Below, piece by piece: positions 18,987 through 28,045 of a stretch of DNA of 55,044 nt. Numbering within the stretch: the first letter of the stretch is position 1; every line of letters starts with the position of its first letter. The stretch lies in the NCBI GenBank assembly GCA_017992765.1, contig JAGOOA010000015.1:1-55044 (forward strand). The letters are read 5' to 3'. The stretch comes from Syntrophorhabdaceae bacterium (GTDB lineage: Bacteria; Desulfobacterota; Syntrophorhabdia; Syntrophorhabdales; Syntrophorhabdaceae). Position numbers and translations under genes: made by a program. The notes beneath the pieces were generated by a model. That model was given only the letters and a program-made list of their open reading frames with translations. It did no database searches and was not told where the DNA came from.

Positions 18987-20798
18987 CTATCCTTCAGCCT
19001 TTGTCAGGTCTTCAAACCGTATATCGAGGCCCAGCACGCCGTTTATATCGCCGAACTGATCCCTGATGGGGCCCGATACGGTGACGCACAGAGCTTCGGT
19101 TATCTTCGATGAATAGATGTTGGTAACGCTTATCTTCCCTGTCTTCATGGGGCTTATAAACCATTCCCTGTCTGAGAAATCTTCATGAAGACCTATCTTG
19201 TAGTATTTTGCCCTGTCGACTGCCTGTGTTATATTCTTTGTGATCTTTATGCCCTCGCTGTTCACGATATAGGCAAACTGGATAAAAGGATAATCCTCCA
19301 CGATCTTTTTCAGTGCCTCTTCCTGTTTTTCGGGGACCATGGTTTTGATCTCGTCTTTTTCAATATATTTCTCGATAAGGTGGGCTGCCATGTCGTATGC
19401 CCTCTTCTTCAGAAGCTCGAACTCGGATACGAACATCTCCGGTATGTAGATCCTTACAAGGCGCTCTATCTCTTCCTCCGATATAGACGTGCATCTGCCT
19501 TCGTCATACTGCTTGATGATCCATTTATTTACCTTTGCCACGCCGGGGTGCATCTTGTCGATCCTGTCTTTTCCGACCAGGGCAAAATGGGAGTTGATCC
19601 AGTGGGTGATGCCGGCGAGGCCCGATTTGTCGGTAATATTGATCGCAAGAGGCCTGTTGAGGATCCTGTTCGTATCAAAAGGCAGGTAGATCTCCTCGTT
19701 CTTTAATAATCCGTCTATATGGACTCCCGCTGATGTCGCGTTAAAATCAAGGCCGATGAAGGGCTGGCCCTTGGGGATATTCTGTCCTATCACCTTCTCG
19801 AAGTAGTTGCGTATCTCCGTGATGACCGTCGGGTCTATGCCGTTGTCTTCGCCGGTGAATGCTATGTGCTCCATGATAAGCGCTTCTATGGGCGCGTTCC
19901 CGGTCCTTTCGCCTATGCCGAGGAGCGTGCCGTTGACATAGGTACACCCGTAAAGCCAGGCGCTGATGCTGTTCACGATGACCTTGTAGAAATCGTTGTG
20001 GCCGTGCCATTCGAGATATTCGGAAGGAACGCCGGCATCGTCGATCATGGCCCTGATTATCTTCCCTATCGACCGCGGCAGGGCGGCGCCCGGATAGGTT
20101 ATCCCCACTCCGAGGGTGTCGCAGAGCCTTATCTTGATCGGTATCTTCGCGTCCTCTGACATGCTCATGAGGGCCTGGGCAAAGGGCACGCAGAACCCGT
20201 AAATATCCGCCCTTGTTATGTCCTCGAAATGGCATCGCGGAGCAACGCCTTGCGAGAGGGCATTTTCAACGATCTTAATATATTCTTTAAAAACCTGTGA
20301 CCTCGTCTTTTTCAGTTTTAAAAAGATATGGTAATCAGAGGCGCTCGTCAGGATCCCTGTTTCCCGCAGGCCAAGATCCTTAACGAGCTGGAGGTCGTCT
20401 TTGTTCGCCCTTATCCATCCCGTTATTTCGGGGTATCTATACCCCTTTTCCAGGCATTTTCTTACAGCATCCCTGTCCTTTTCAGTATAGAGGAAGAACT
20501 CGCTTTGCCTGATGATACCGTTTGGCCCGCCAAGCCTGTGCATCATTTCATAAAGGTCTTCGATCTGCTTTGTTGTAAAGGGCGGCCTTGACTGCTGGCC
20601 GTCGCGAAAGGTTGTATCCGTTATGTAGATGTCTTCAGGAGGGTCGATCAGCTCTATCTTATGGTCAAACTTTACCTTGCAGACCTCAGTAAAAGGAAAT
20701 ATGTCCCTGTAAAATTCAGGAGTGTCCACATCGATCAAGGGGTATTTTGCGCCTTTGGCAACATTCTTAAATATAAAACCCTTTTTCTTCTTTTTCAC
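18987..20798 (-). CDS. Re-type citrate synthase fused to a C-terminal Cache/PDC sensor domain
   Basis: DRE-TIM metallolyase of 603 aa. The catalytic part (about residues 40-440) has DTTFRDGQQ (61-69), HGHND (265-269) and NGTLLGIGERTGN (289-301), resembling the Re-citrate synthase of Clostridium kluyveri and anaerobic syntrophs more than LeuA or NifV. It would condense acetyl-CoA and oxaloacetate. After a helical linker, residues 495-598 look like a Cache/PDC domain: AYIVNSEG, DRAKYYK, FSDREWF, VTNIY and GVLGLDI. There is no membrane segment, so this normally extracellular sensor fold would be in the cytoplasm, maybe for allosteric control. GTG at 20798 has AGGAGG 4 nt upstream; the ATG at 20816 does not. 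Confidence 0.82.
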   Translation of the reverse strand: MKKKKKGFIFKNVAKGAKYPLIDVDTPEFYRDIFPFTEVCKVKFDHKIELIDPPEDIYITDTTFRDGQQSRPPFTTKQIEDLYEMMHRLGGPNGIIRQSEFFLYTEKDRDAVRKCLEKGYRYPEITGWIRANKDDLQLVKDLGLRETGILTSASDYHIFLKLKKTRSQVFKEYIKIVENALSQGVAPRCHFEDITRADIYGFCVPFAQALMSMSEDAKIPIKIRLCDTLGVGITYPGAALPRSIGKIIRAMIDDAGVPSEYLEWHGHNDFYKVIVNSISAWLYGCTYVNGTLLGIGERTGNAPIEALIMEHIAFTGEDNGIDPTVITEIRNYFEKVIGQNIPKGQPFIGLDFNATSAGVHIDGLLKNEEIYLPFDTNRILNRPLAINITDKSGLAGITHWINSHFALVGKDRIDKMHPGVAKVNKWIIKQYDEGRCTSISEEEIERLVRIYIPEMFVSEFELLKKRAYDMAAHLIEKYIEKDEIKTMVPEKQEEALKKIVEDYPFIQFAYIVNSEGIKITKNITQAVDRAKYYKIGLHEDFSDREWFISPMKTGKISVTNIYSSKITEALCVTVSGPIRDQFGDINGVLGLDIRFEDLTKAEG

Positions 20799-20819
20799 GC
20801 TGCCTCCTGTTGGCATGGA

Positions 20820-22568
20820 TTACTTTATGACGGTCCTGATCTTCAGTTCGTTCAGTTGCCTCTGTCCGATCGCAGACGGCGCCCCGGTCATAAGGCATGT
20901 CCCCTTCTGGGTCTTCGGAAAGGGGATCACGTCCCTGATGCTTTCGAGCCCCAGGAACATCATCAATATCCTGTCGAACCCGAAGGCGATGCCGCCGTGA
21001 GGAGGGGCGCCCATCTCCAGGGCTTCGAGGAGGAAGCCGAACTTCTCGGCAGCTTCCTCTTCCTTGATATTCAACAGCCTGAACATCTCAAGCTGTTCGT
21101 CCATCCTGTAGTTCCTGATGCTTCCGCCTCCGATCTCGACGCCGTTCAGGACAAGGTCGTATGCCCTTGCAATGATCGACTCGTAATCGCCGTTAAAGTT
21201 CCGGATGCTTCCCTTCGGCGATGTGAAAGGATGGTGTCTTGCTATATACCTCTTTTCCACATCGCTGTACTCAAGGAGAGGGAAATCGGTAACCCAGAGG
21301 AATTTGTCCGTTGCCTTGTCGATGAGCCCGAACTTTTCTCCTATATAGAGCCTGAATCTCCCCATTACCTCGTTCGCTTTGTCCTTTTTGTCGGCCACAA
21401 TGAACAGGACATCTCCGTTTGAAAGCTCAAAAACCTTCGACAACGATGCCTTTTCTTCATCTTTCATGAACTTTACCACAGGGGATTGGAGCGCGTCGTT
21501 CTCTTTCCTGATCCAGATAAGCCCTCCTGCCCCCATGTCCTTTGCCGCATCTACGGCAGTATCCAGGTCCTTTCTCGAAAGCGTCTTGCCTTTCAGGACA
21601 ACGGCTTTTATGATGCCGCCTTCGTTGATGGTCTTTTTGAAGACGCCGAATTCTGTTCCCTGGAAGATCCCTGTAATATCCTTAAGCGGCAGACCGAAGC
21701 GCAGGTCCGGCTTATCCGTTCCATAGAGTTCCATCGCGTCAGCATAGGTCATCCTCGGGATAGGAGAAGCCGCATCTGTTCCTTTCAGCTCCTTGTAAAG
21801 CGACATGATGAGGCCTTCCCCCAGTGCAAGCACGTCATCGACATCGACGAAGCTCATCTCTATGTCGATCTGCGTAAACTCCGGCTGCCTGTCTGCCCGC
21901 AGGTCCTCGTCCCTGAAGCACCGCACGATCTGGAAGTACCGGTCGAATCCGCCGATCATCAATATCTGTTTGAAAAGCTGCGGCGACTGCGGCAGGGCGT
22001 AGAACATGCCCGCATTTAACCTGCTCGGGACGATGAAATCGCGCGCGCCTTCCGGGGTGCTCTTTGTAAGAAAGGGCGTCTCGAACTCAAAGAAACCATT
22101 CTCTGTGAGGTAATCGCGGGTAACCTTATAGGCCTTGTGCCGGGCGAGGAATATCTTCTGGATCTCAGGCCTTCTCAGGTCCAGGTAGCGGTATTTCAGG
22201 CGCAGCGATTCATTCGGCTCATCCTCGTCGAGCTGGAAGGGCAACGGTTTTGACGTATTCAATATCTCGAAGGAACTGACCAGCACCTCTATATCGCCTG
22301 TGGGCATATTCGGGTTTTCCGTCTCCGGCGGCCTCTTCTCGACCTTGCCCGTCACTTTTAAGACATACTCCTGTTTGATGTCCCCTGCCCGCTCGTGCGC
22401 CTCGCGGGATATCTCGGGCGAGAACACGACCTGTACGATCCCGGTTATGTCCCTGAGGTCTGCGAATATAAGGCCGCCATGGTCCCTTCTCCTGAATACC
22501 CATCCGGCAAGGTCGATCACCTTGCCGATATCATCTCTGGAAACCGATCCGCAATGTTTATCTCTCAC
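20820..22568 (-). CDS. aspS: Aspartyl-tRNA synthetase
   Basis: Class II synthetase of the bacterial type, 582 aa: N-terminal OB fold (about 1-110), catalytic core with RCFRDEDLRADRQPEFTQIDIEMSF (motif 2 region), an inserted GAD domain, and motif 3 in GIAFGFDRILMM. His30 in RRRDHGG matches non-discriminating enzymes, where E. coli has Leu; such enzymes also charge tRNA-Asn for amidation by GatCAB. The start is GTG with AAGGGG ahead. A promoter-like pair lies just upstream, and the citrate operon follows closely. Confidence 0.95.
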   Translation of the reverse strand: MRDKHCGSVSRDDIGKVIDLAGWVFRRRDHGGLIFADLRDITGIVQVVFSPEISREAHERAGDIKQEYVLKVTGKVEKRPPETENPNMPTGDIEVLVSSFEILNTSKPLPFQLDEDEPNESLRLKYRYLDLRRPEIQKIFLARHKAYKVTRDYLTENGFFEFETPFLTKSTPEGARDFIVPSRLNAGMFYALPQSPQLFKQILMIGGFDRYFQIVRCFRDEDLRADRQPEFTQIDIEMSFVDVDDVLALGEGLIMSLYKELKGTDAASPIPRMTYADAMELYGTDKPDLRFGLPLKDITGIFQGTEFGVFKKTINEGGIIKAVVLKGKTLSRKDLDTAVDAAKDMGAGGLIWIRKENDALQSPVVKFMKDEEKASLSKVFELSNGDVLFIVADKKDKANEVMGRFRLYIGEKFGLIDKATDKFLWVTDFPLLEYSDVEKRYIARHHPFTSPKGSIRNFNGDYESIIARAYDLVLNGVEIGGGSIRNYRMDEQLEMFRLLNIKEEEAAEKFGFLLEALEMGAPPHGGIAFGFDRILMMFLGLESIRDVIPFPKTQKGTCLMTGAPSAIGQRQLNELKIRTVIK

Positions 22569-22593
22569 TCTCTACCCCTTTCAAAAGTCAATT

Positions 22594-22623
22594 ATTATAT
22601 ATGCTTTGGACGGCACAAGTCAA
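22594..22623 (-). promoter_or_regulatory. Candidate promoter for the aspS-citrate operon
   Basis: On the minus strand TTGACT (22618-22623) is followed after 18 nt by TATAAT (22594-22599), 25 nt before the aspS GTG. It probably drives aspS and the citrate-to-2-oxoglutarate genes. Confidence 0.6.
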
Positions 22624-22725
22624 GGTTTTAGGTTGATTTGAAGAGGATTTGCTTTATTTCTGATAGATCAGATTTTTTGCTGGTTCAAAAGCTCGTAGAC
22701 CTTTACCTTTTCCGACCTGGATCAG

Positions 22726-24471
22726 CTACTCAAACCTGAACCCCTTTTCTCTGAACAACCATATACAAGCATCAACGGCATCAGGATCATAGAGAATACC
22801 CTTGTTCTTTTCTATTTCTTTAAGGGCAACATCTATCCCAAGGCTGGGACGGTAAGGACGATGGGATGCCATTGCTTCTACAACATCAGCGACTGCCATG
22901 ATCCGCGCCTCCAGCATGATCTCTTCTCCTCTCAAACCCACTGGATATCCCGAGCCGTCAAGACGTTCATGGTGCTGGAACACGATCTGGGCGATAGGCC
23001 AGGCAAATTCTATGTCCTTAAGGATATTGTGTCCCACGGCTGGATGTTGCTTGACAAGATTAAACTCGGCATCCGTCAGTTTGCCTGGCTTGCTCAGTAT
23101 CTCCGCGGGCACCGATATCTTGCCGAGATCATGGATGACCCCAGCCATGCGTATGCCGTCGATCTGCTCCGGAGGCAGGCCTATCTCCGTCGCTATGGAC
23201 CTCGATATATTCGCAACCTTCTTCTGGTGGCCTGAAGTATAGGGATCTCTCAATTCCACGGTGGCAACAATGACGTTTATGATCCCTCCCATGGCGCGCC
23301 TCAACTTTTCCATGCTCTGTTTCAGTGCTTCTTCCGAGGATTTCCGTTCTGTAATGTCCTCAATAGTACCTTCATAATATGAGGTTTTCCCGGCGCTGTC
23401 TTTAATGGCCTTTATGTTTATTGAGACCCATACTATGCTCTTGTCCTTACAGTAGAATTTTGTCTCAAACCCTGTCACTCTGTTATCTTTGTTCAGCATA
23501 TCAATAAGCTCATTATGCTGCTCAGGGTTCACGTAAACCCGTCTTATATCGCTCACTGACGTTATAAATTCCTCAGGAGAGGCGTATTTCAATATTGAAG
23601 CGTAAGCGCTGTTCGCCATGAAGGGTTTCCCTTCAGGTGTAGTCTGGTATATGCCTTCTAAAGCGAACTCAACAATATCACGATACTTCTCTTCAGCAGC
23701 TATGATCTTTCTTTCGGCCTCTTTGCGGGCGCTTATATCACGTACGACAGCATGAATAAAAGTTCCCTTTTCCAACTTAACGGCGTTCAGGTTTACTTCG
23801 GCATCAAATGTCGCCCCATCGTATCTGCAGTGCTGCCATTCAAAAAATTGCGGTTTGCCTGCCAGTGCGGCCTTGATCTTTTCGAGCGCCTTTTCGGTAG
23901 AATTCCTGCCGTCAGGTTGGAGAGAGGGAGAAAATTTGTACGGCGGCTGCATAATGATCTGTTCCCTGTTACACCGGAACAATTCCAGGGTCTTAGGATT
24001 GCAATCAACAAACATATCGCCTTCTAAAAGAAATATGGCATCATCAGAAGAATCAAACAGTGTCCTGTACCGTGTCTCGCTCTCTTTGACGCGTTCCTCG
24101 GCCCTTATGCGCTCGGTAATGTCTTCAATGGAAAGGATGGTCGTGTTTGTATCCAATTTTACAGGTATTAAATTTATGATCTTATCCTGCCCGTTCTTGC
24201 AACGTACCGTGAAGACTCGTGGTCGTTGCTCTCCCAATCGGGAATCCTTCATATCATGTATCCAAGCCGCTGTCGCTTTTTGCCTGTATTCAGGATCAGG
24301 GTATATCTTCCTCAAGAACTCCTTACCGTTCGGAATATCCTTGATATCATATCCGAGTATCTCTGTAAATTTGCGGTTTATATAACTATATGCACCGTCA
24401 CTGCCGATCATCGCTAACCCAAATGGTACGTTTTCAGACAGCATGATGAATTTCGAATGTCCCTTACTCAA
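22726..24471 (-). CDS. PAS-PAS-PAS-HD-GYP phosphodiesterase
   Basis: A 581-aa cytoplasmic signalling protein. Three PAS domains (about residues 5-120, 125-255, 260-380, each ending in a DITER- or DISARKEAE-like PAC segment) lead to an HD-GYP domain (395-581) with HDLGK, HHE and the GSGYP motif, so it should hydrolyse cyclic di-GMP. The reading frame opens with TTG overlapping the previous stop by 8 nt, with AAGGA upstream; an ATG at 24444 is the alternative. Its HD-GYP domain is very similar to that of the neighbouring gene, which indicates duplication. Confidence 0.88.
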   Translation of the reverse strand: MSKGHSKFIMLSENVPFGLAMIGSDGAYSYINRKFTEILGYDIKDIPNGKEFLRKIYPDPEYRQKATAAWIHDMKDSRLGEQRPRVFTVRCKNGQDKIINLIPVKLDTNTTILSIEDITERIRAEERVKESETRYRTLFDSSDDAIFLLEGDMFVDCNPKTLELFRCNREQIIMQPPYKFSPSLQPDGRNSTEKALEKIKAALAGKPQFFEWQHCRYDGATFDAEVNLNAVKLEKGTFIHAVVRDISARKEAERKIIAAEEKYRDIVEFALEGIYQTTPEGKPFMANSAYASILKYASPEEFITSVSDIRRVYVNPEQHNELIDMLNKDNRVTGFETKFYCKDKSIVWVSINIKAIKDSAGKTSYYEGTIEDITERKSSEEALKQSMEKLRRAMGGIINVIVATVELRDPYTSGHQKKVANISRSIATEIGLPPEQIDGIRMAGVIHDLGKISVPAEILSKPGKLTDAEFNLVKQHPAVGHNILKDIEFAWPIAQIVFQHHERLDGSGYPVGLRGEEIMLEARIMAVADVVEAMASHRPYRPSLGIDVALKEIEKNKGILYDPDAVDACIWLFREKGFRFE

Positions 24472-25966
24472 GCCTGAATCCTTTCTCCCTGAACAGCTTT
24501 ACGCATGCATCGACTATTTTTGAATCATAAAAAATACCCTTATTTTTTTCGATCTCGTCAAGGGCGAAATCAATGCCGAGACCTGCCCTGTAAGGACGAT
24601 GGGAGGCCATGGCCTCCACTGCATCTGCAACGGCCAATATCTTTGCCTCGAGCAGGATCTGTCCATCTTTTAATCCTTGAGGGTATCCCGACCCATCGAT
24701 CCTTTCATGGTGCTGGAAAACAATATCGGCAACAGGCCAGGGAAAGTCGATGTCCTTGAGGATATTGTATCCTGCCTCGGAGTGAACTTTGATGATGTTA
24801 AACTCCATTTCAGTCAGCTTTGTTGGTTTGCTGAGGATTTCCGCAGGAACCGCTATCTTTCCTATGTCATGGATGAGGCCTGCCACCCGGATACCGTCTA
24901 TGACGTCTTTAAAGAGGTTCATCTCCTGTGCGATAGATCGCGCAAGGTTAGCTACCCTTCTCTGATGACCTGCCGTATATGGATCCTTCGTCTCGACGGT
25001 TACTGCCATTGCCTGGACAACAGAACCAAGGACCGTGCGAAGCTTTTCAAGGGTCTTTCTGGATTCTCTTTCAGCATTTATGCGAGCAGTTATATCTTCC
25101 GAGATGCCGAGCAGGTAGAGCGGTCGCCCTTCTCTGTCGGCGATAGGTATCTTCTTTGTATGAAGCATCCTCTCGCCGAGGTGTTTAGTGTGTATAGTCT
25201 CCTCAAGGATGTCCACAAGCTGCCTGTTTTCAAGAACTTCCCTGTCTTTTCGTATGAAAAAATCTGCCTGCTCCTTTGGGAAAAAGTCATAATCGTTCTT
25301 TCCGATCAGGTCTTGCCTGCCATAGCCCAGCAGATCCTCTCCTGCCCTGTTGAATCTCACAAAACGCAGGTTCTCGGCATCCTTCACGAATATCATGTTC
25401 GGGATATTCTCCACGACGCTGTCAAGAAATTCTTCATTTTTTCGCAACTCTTCTTCTTCCGACTTCAGTTTTTCAGACATCATCTCAAGATCAAGCATCT
25501 TTTTTTCGAGTTTCCTGAAGAGGATCTCATTATATTGTCTGAAGAATTCCATCTCTTCACCCAAGGGCTTTGTCGTTGGCCGTGTCTTTGTATCATTCTC
25601 CTGCCATACCTTGTTAAGAATGTCGATAAACACGTCCGGTTCCTGCGGCTTGAGGATGAACCGGTCGGCCCCGATGCTCAACGCAAACTTCTCATCTTTC
25701 GGCTCGGTATATGTGGCGGTATAAAATACAAAAGGGATATGTTTAAGTCTTTCGTCGAGCTTGCATTCCCGGCAAAGGGCATAGCCGTCCATCACCGGCA
25801 TTAGGATATCTGAGATAATAATGTCGGGTGGTTTGGCGCGAGCCTTGTTTAATGCGTCTTTGCCGTTTTCTGCCGTCATCACTTCCATTCCTTCTCCCTC
25901 CAGCAGATTTTTTAGCAGGTAAAGGTTTGTGTTGTTGTCATCGGCAATTAGTACAGCCTTTTTCAT
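24464..25966 (-). CDS. REC-PAS-HD-GYP response regulator
   Basis: A 500-aa response regulator and probable c-di-GMP phosphodiesterase. The receiver (1-125) has Asp53 as phosphorylation site (IISDILMP). A coiled-coil linker, a PAS domain (about 175-295) and an HD-GYP domain (310-500) with HDIGK, HHE and GSGYP follow. The start could be ATG 25966 (GGAGG close by, receiver begins at once) or ATG 25978. It overlaps the lone receiver gene before it and the next HD-GYP gene, so it belongs to one operon with the SBP-type kinase. Confidence 0.9.
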   Translation of the reverse strand: MKKAVLIADDNNTNLYLLKNLLEGEGMEVMTAENGKDALNKARAKPPDIIISDILMPVMDGYALCRECKLDERLKHIPFVFYTATYTEPKDEKFALSIGADRFILKPQEPDVFIDILNKVWQENDTKTRPTTKPLGEEMEFFRQYNEILFRKLEKKMLDLEMMSEKLKSEEEELRKNEEFLDSVVENIPNMIFVKDAENLRFVRFNRAGEDLLGYGRQDLIGKNDYDFFPKEQADFFIRKDREVLENRQLVDILEETIHTKHLGERMLHTKKIPIADREGRPLYLLGISEDITARINAERESRKTLEKLRTVLGSVVQAMAVTVETKDPYTAGHQRRVANLARSIAQEMNLFKDVIDGIRVAGLIHDIGKIAVPAEILSKPTKLTEMEFNIIKVHSEAGYNILKDIDFPWPVADIVFQHHERIDGSGYPQGLKDGQILLEAKILAVADAVEAMASHRPYRAGLGIDFALDEIEKNKGIFYDSKIVDACVKLFREKGFRLE

Positions 25967-26354
25967 CCCCTCCTCCATTATTATCCTGTATGCGCAGGTA
26001 CGCTTCTACCTGCGATGCAAACGTATCCGGATCGATAGGTTTTTCTATATAACCGCTGCAGCCTGATTCAATGGCCTTTTCTTTGTCGCCGGGCATAGCA
26101 TAGGACGTCACCGCAACGATCGGCGTTTTCTGAAGAACAGGGATCTGCCTCAATGCCTGCGCGACCGCATAGCCATCCATTACCGGCAGTTGGATATCGA
26201 GGAGGATCAGATCCGGAAGGAGCGACGCTGCCGTTTCGATGCCCTTCTTGCCGTCCATTGCCGAGAAGATCTCATAGCCGCAGTCCTCAAGAATATACTT
26301 GATGAGATAAAGGTTCTGTTCATTATCCTCTATGACCAATATTTTCTTCTTCAT
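25938..26354 (-). CDS. Single-domain response regulator
   Basis: A 138-aa receiver-only protein (DivK/CheY-like) with acidic pocket Glu9-Asp10, phospho-acceptor Asp53 (LLDIQLPVMDG), switch Thr/Ser in VTSYA and Lys in IEKPID. The tail (after about residue 125) is short and Gly/Cys-containing. It overlaps the stop of the kinase gene by 4 nt (ATGA) and the next regulator by about 29-40 nt. It probably receives phosphate from that kinase and could shuttle it to the REC-PAS-HD-GYP protein. Confidence 0.93.
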   Translation of the reverse strand: MKKKILVIEDNEQNLYLIKYILEDCGYEIFSAMDGKKGIETAASLLPDLILLDIQLPVMDGYAVAQALRQIPVLQKTPIVAVTSYAMPGDKEKAIESGCSGYIEKPIDPDTFASQVEAYLRIQDNNGGGDEKGCTNCR

Positions 26355-28045
26355 CCGGTCTTTCTCTCCTTTGGTATCGAGAAACTGAAAGTGCTCCCTG
26401 AGCCGAAAACGCTTGTCACCCGGATACTTCCGCCCATCAGTTTAACAAGCCTCTTCGATATGGAAAGGCCCAGCCCTGTGCCTTCCTGTTTTCGACTTAT
26501 TCCCGAATCTATCTGTCTGAATGTCTTGAAGATTGTCTCCATATCTTCCTCTCTGATGCCGATCCCGGTGTCAACGACCCTGACATTAAGATTTGGTCCG
26601 TCTGATTCGCATATTATGTTTACCGAACCCTTTTCAGTGAACTTTATCGCATTGCCGGCCAGGTTCAGCAGGATCTGCTCCAACCGTCGGTAATCGGCCT
26701 TGATGCCCGTGTTTCCGTCAATGATCCGGAAGTCGAGCCCGATTCCTTTGTTCTCGGCGAGGGGACGTGTGGTCTGCACCACCTTCTCAATCACTTGACG
26801 GACATCGACTTCTTCGTATGCCAACTGCAACTGCCCTGCTTCGATCTTCGATATGTCGAGGACATCGTTGATCAATGCAAGCAGGTGTTGAGAGCTGCTG
26901 CGCACCATATTGAGCTGCTTCTTCTGCTCGTCATTCAGAGGACCGACGCGTTCACGCAGGATTATTCCCGTGAAGCCTATGATAGAATTGAGGGGCGTGC
27001 GCAGCTCGTGAGACATGGTGGCGAGAAATGCCGACTTGAGTTTGTCGGCGGCCTGCGCCTTTTCCATGGCTGCTGCCAGCTCCGCTGTCCTCTCTATGAT
27101 GCGCTCCTCCATCCGCTGGTTTGCCTCCCGCAGCTCCCGGGTGCGCATGTTCACCTGATGCTTCAGCAGAATAGCCCCAATGATGCTCATGATAAGGGCA
27201 AGGCCGATGATGATGCCCAGGGTCCGCATCCAGGCTGGCAGTTCGAATTCAACCTCTTCGGATGTCCAGCGATTAAGGGACTTGTAATAGATTGAATGGG
27301 TATCCTTCTTCAGCCCGGGCAGAATGTTGTCAATGGCGTTCAAAAGCTCTTCATTGCCTCTGCGAGAGGCAAAATAAAGAGCGGAAGGATTGAAAACAAT
27401 AGCAGTATCTTCGAGCCCGAACTGTCTCGCATGGAGCGTTCCATAGAAATGGTTTGCAACGGCCACGTCGGCTTCACCGCGTTTAACGAACTCAAACACC
27501 TCGTCGTATTCTTGCACCGTGACGATGTTGATGTGCAGGCCGAACGATTCGGCCATCCTGGCGAATACCTCCTGCTGCACAGAATTCTTCAGTACCGCAA
27601 TTCGCTTCCCCCTCAGGTCCATCAATGATTTGATCCCGCTTCCCCGCAGGCTGTATACCTGGAACCACGACGAAAGGACCGGCACCTTGTTGAACGAGTA
27701 TCTTTTGTCCCGCTCTGCTGTGTACGCCACGTCAGGCATAAGGTCGATCTCCCCTCTTTCTAGACGCGTCAGGCAATCGTTCCACGTGCAGTGGACGTAG
27801 CGCAATTTCCATCGTTCATGGGCGGCAATGTATTCAATAATATCGATAAAGATACCTTCCGGTTTGCCGGATTCGGATACAAAAATCTTCGGCGCGTTAT
27901 CATATACGCCGACACGAACAACACGCTCACCAGCGTTCGACAAGGATACCGCAATGGTAAATACTATATACACTATTGCAAGAAAAGTGAGCGAGTATGT
28001 TGGCATGCGAGCATGTGGGCATGTAGCAGAAGCTCTCTTTTTCAT
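26351..28045 (-). CDS. Sensor histidine kinase with periplasmic SBP_bac_3 domain
   Basis: An inner-membrane kinase of 564 aa. After a signal segment (residues 14-33) comes a solute-binding domain of the amino-acid-binding type (about 40-270, VRVGVYDNAPKIF, LTRLERGEIDLMPDVAYT, LRGKRIAVLKNSVQQEVF), a membrane helix (about 275-300), a coiled coil, HisKA with His346 (MSHELRTP) and HATPase_c ending GTGLGLSISKRLVKLMGG. It should sense a small periplasmic solute. Start at ATG 28045 is supported by GGAG 7 nt upstream; the frame is open to 28183 and an ATG at 28006 is also possible. An 8-nt repeat array lies in the first codons. Confidence 0.87.
   Translation of the reverse strand: MKKRASATCPHARMPTYSLTFLAIVYIVFTIAVSLSNAGERVVRVGVYDNAPKIFVSESGKPEGIFIDIIEYIAAHERWKLRYVHCTWNDCLTRLERGEIDLMPDVAYTAERDKRYSFNKVPVLSSWFQVYSLRGSGIKSLMDLRGKRIAVLKNSVQQEVFARMAESFGLHINIVTVQEYDEVFEFVKRGEADVAVANHFYGTLHARQFGLEDTAIVFNPSALYFASRRGNEELLNAIDNILPGLKKDTHSIYYKSLNRWTSEEVEFELPAWMRTLGIIIGLALIMSIIGAILLKHQVNMRTRELREANQRMEERIIERTAELAAAMEKAQAADKLKSAFLATMSHELRTPLNSIIGFTGIILRERVGPLNDEQKKQLNMVRSSSQHLLALINDVLDISKIEAGQLQLAYEEVDVRQVIEKVVQTTRPLAENKGIGLDFRIIDGNTGIKADYRRLEQILLNLAGNAIKFTEKGSVNIICESDGPNLNVRVVDTGIGIREEDMETIFKTFRQIDSGISRKQEGTGLGLSISKRLVKLMGGSIRVTSVFGSGSTFSFSIPKERKTG

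Noticed and set aside
16092-20798. Leucine (leuA-leuC-leuD-leuB) or lysine biosynthesis operon
   Set aside because: The dehydrogenase has isocitrate residues and NADP-type Lys/Tyr, the synthase matches Re-citrate synthase motifs, and the small-subunit loop carries Arg.
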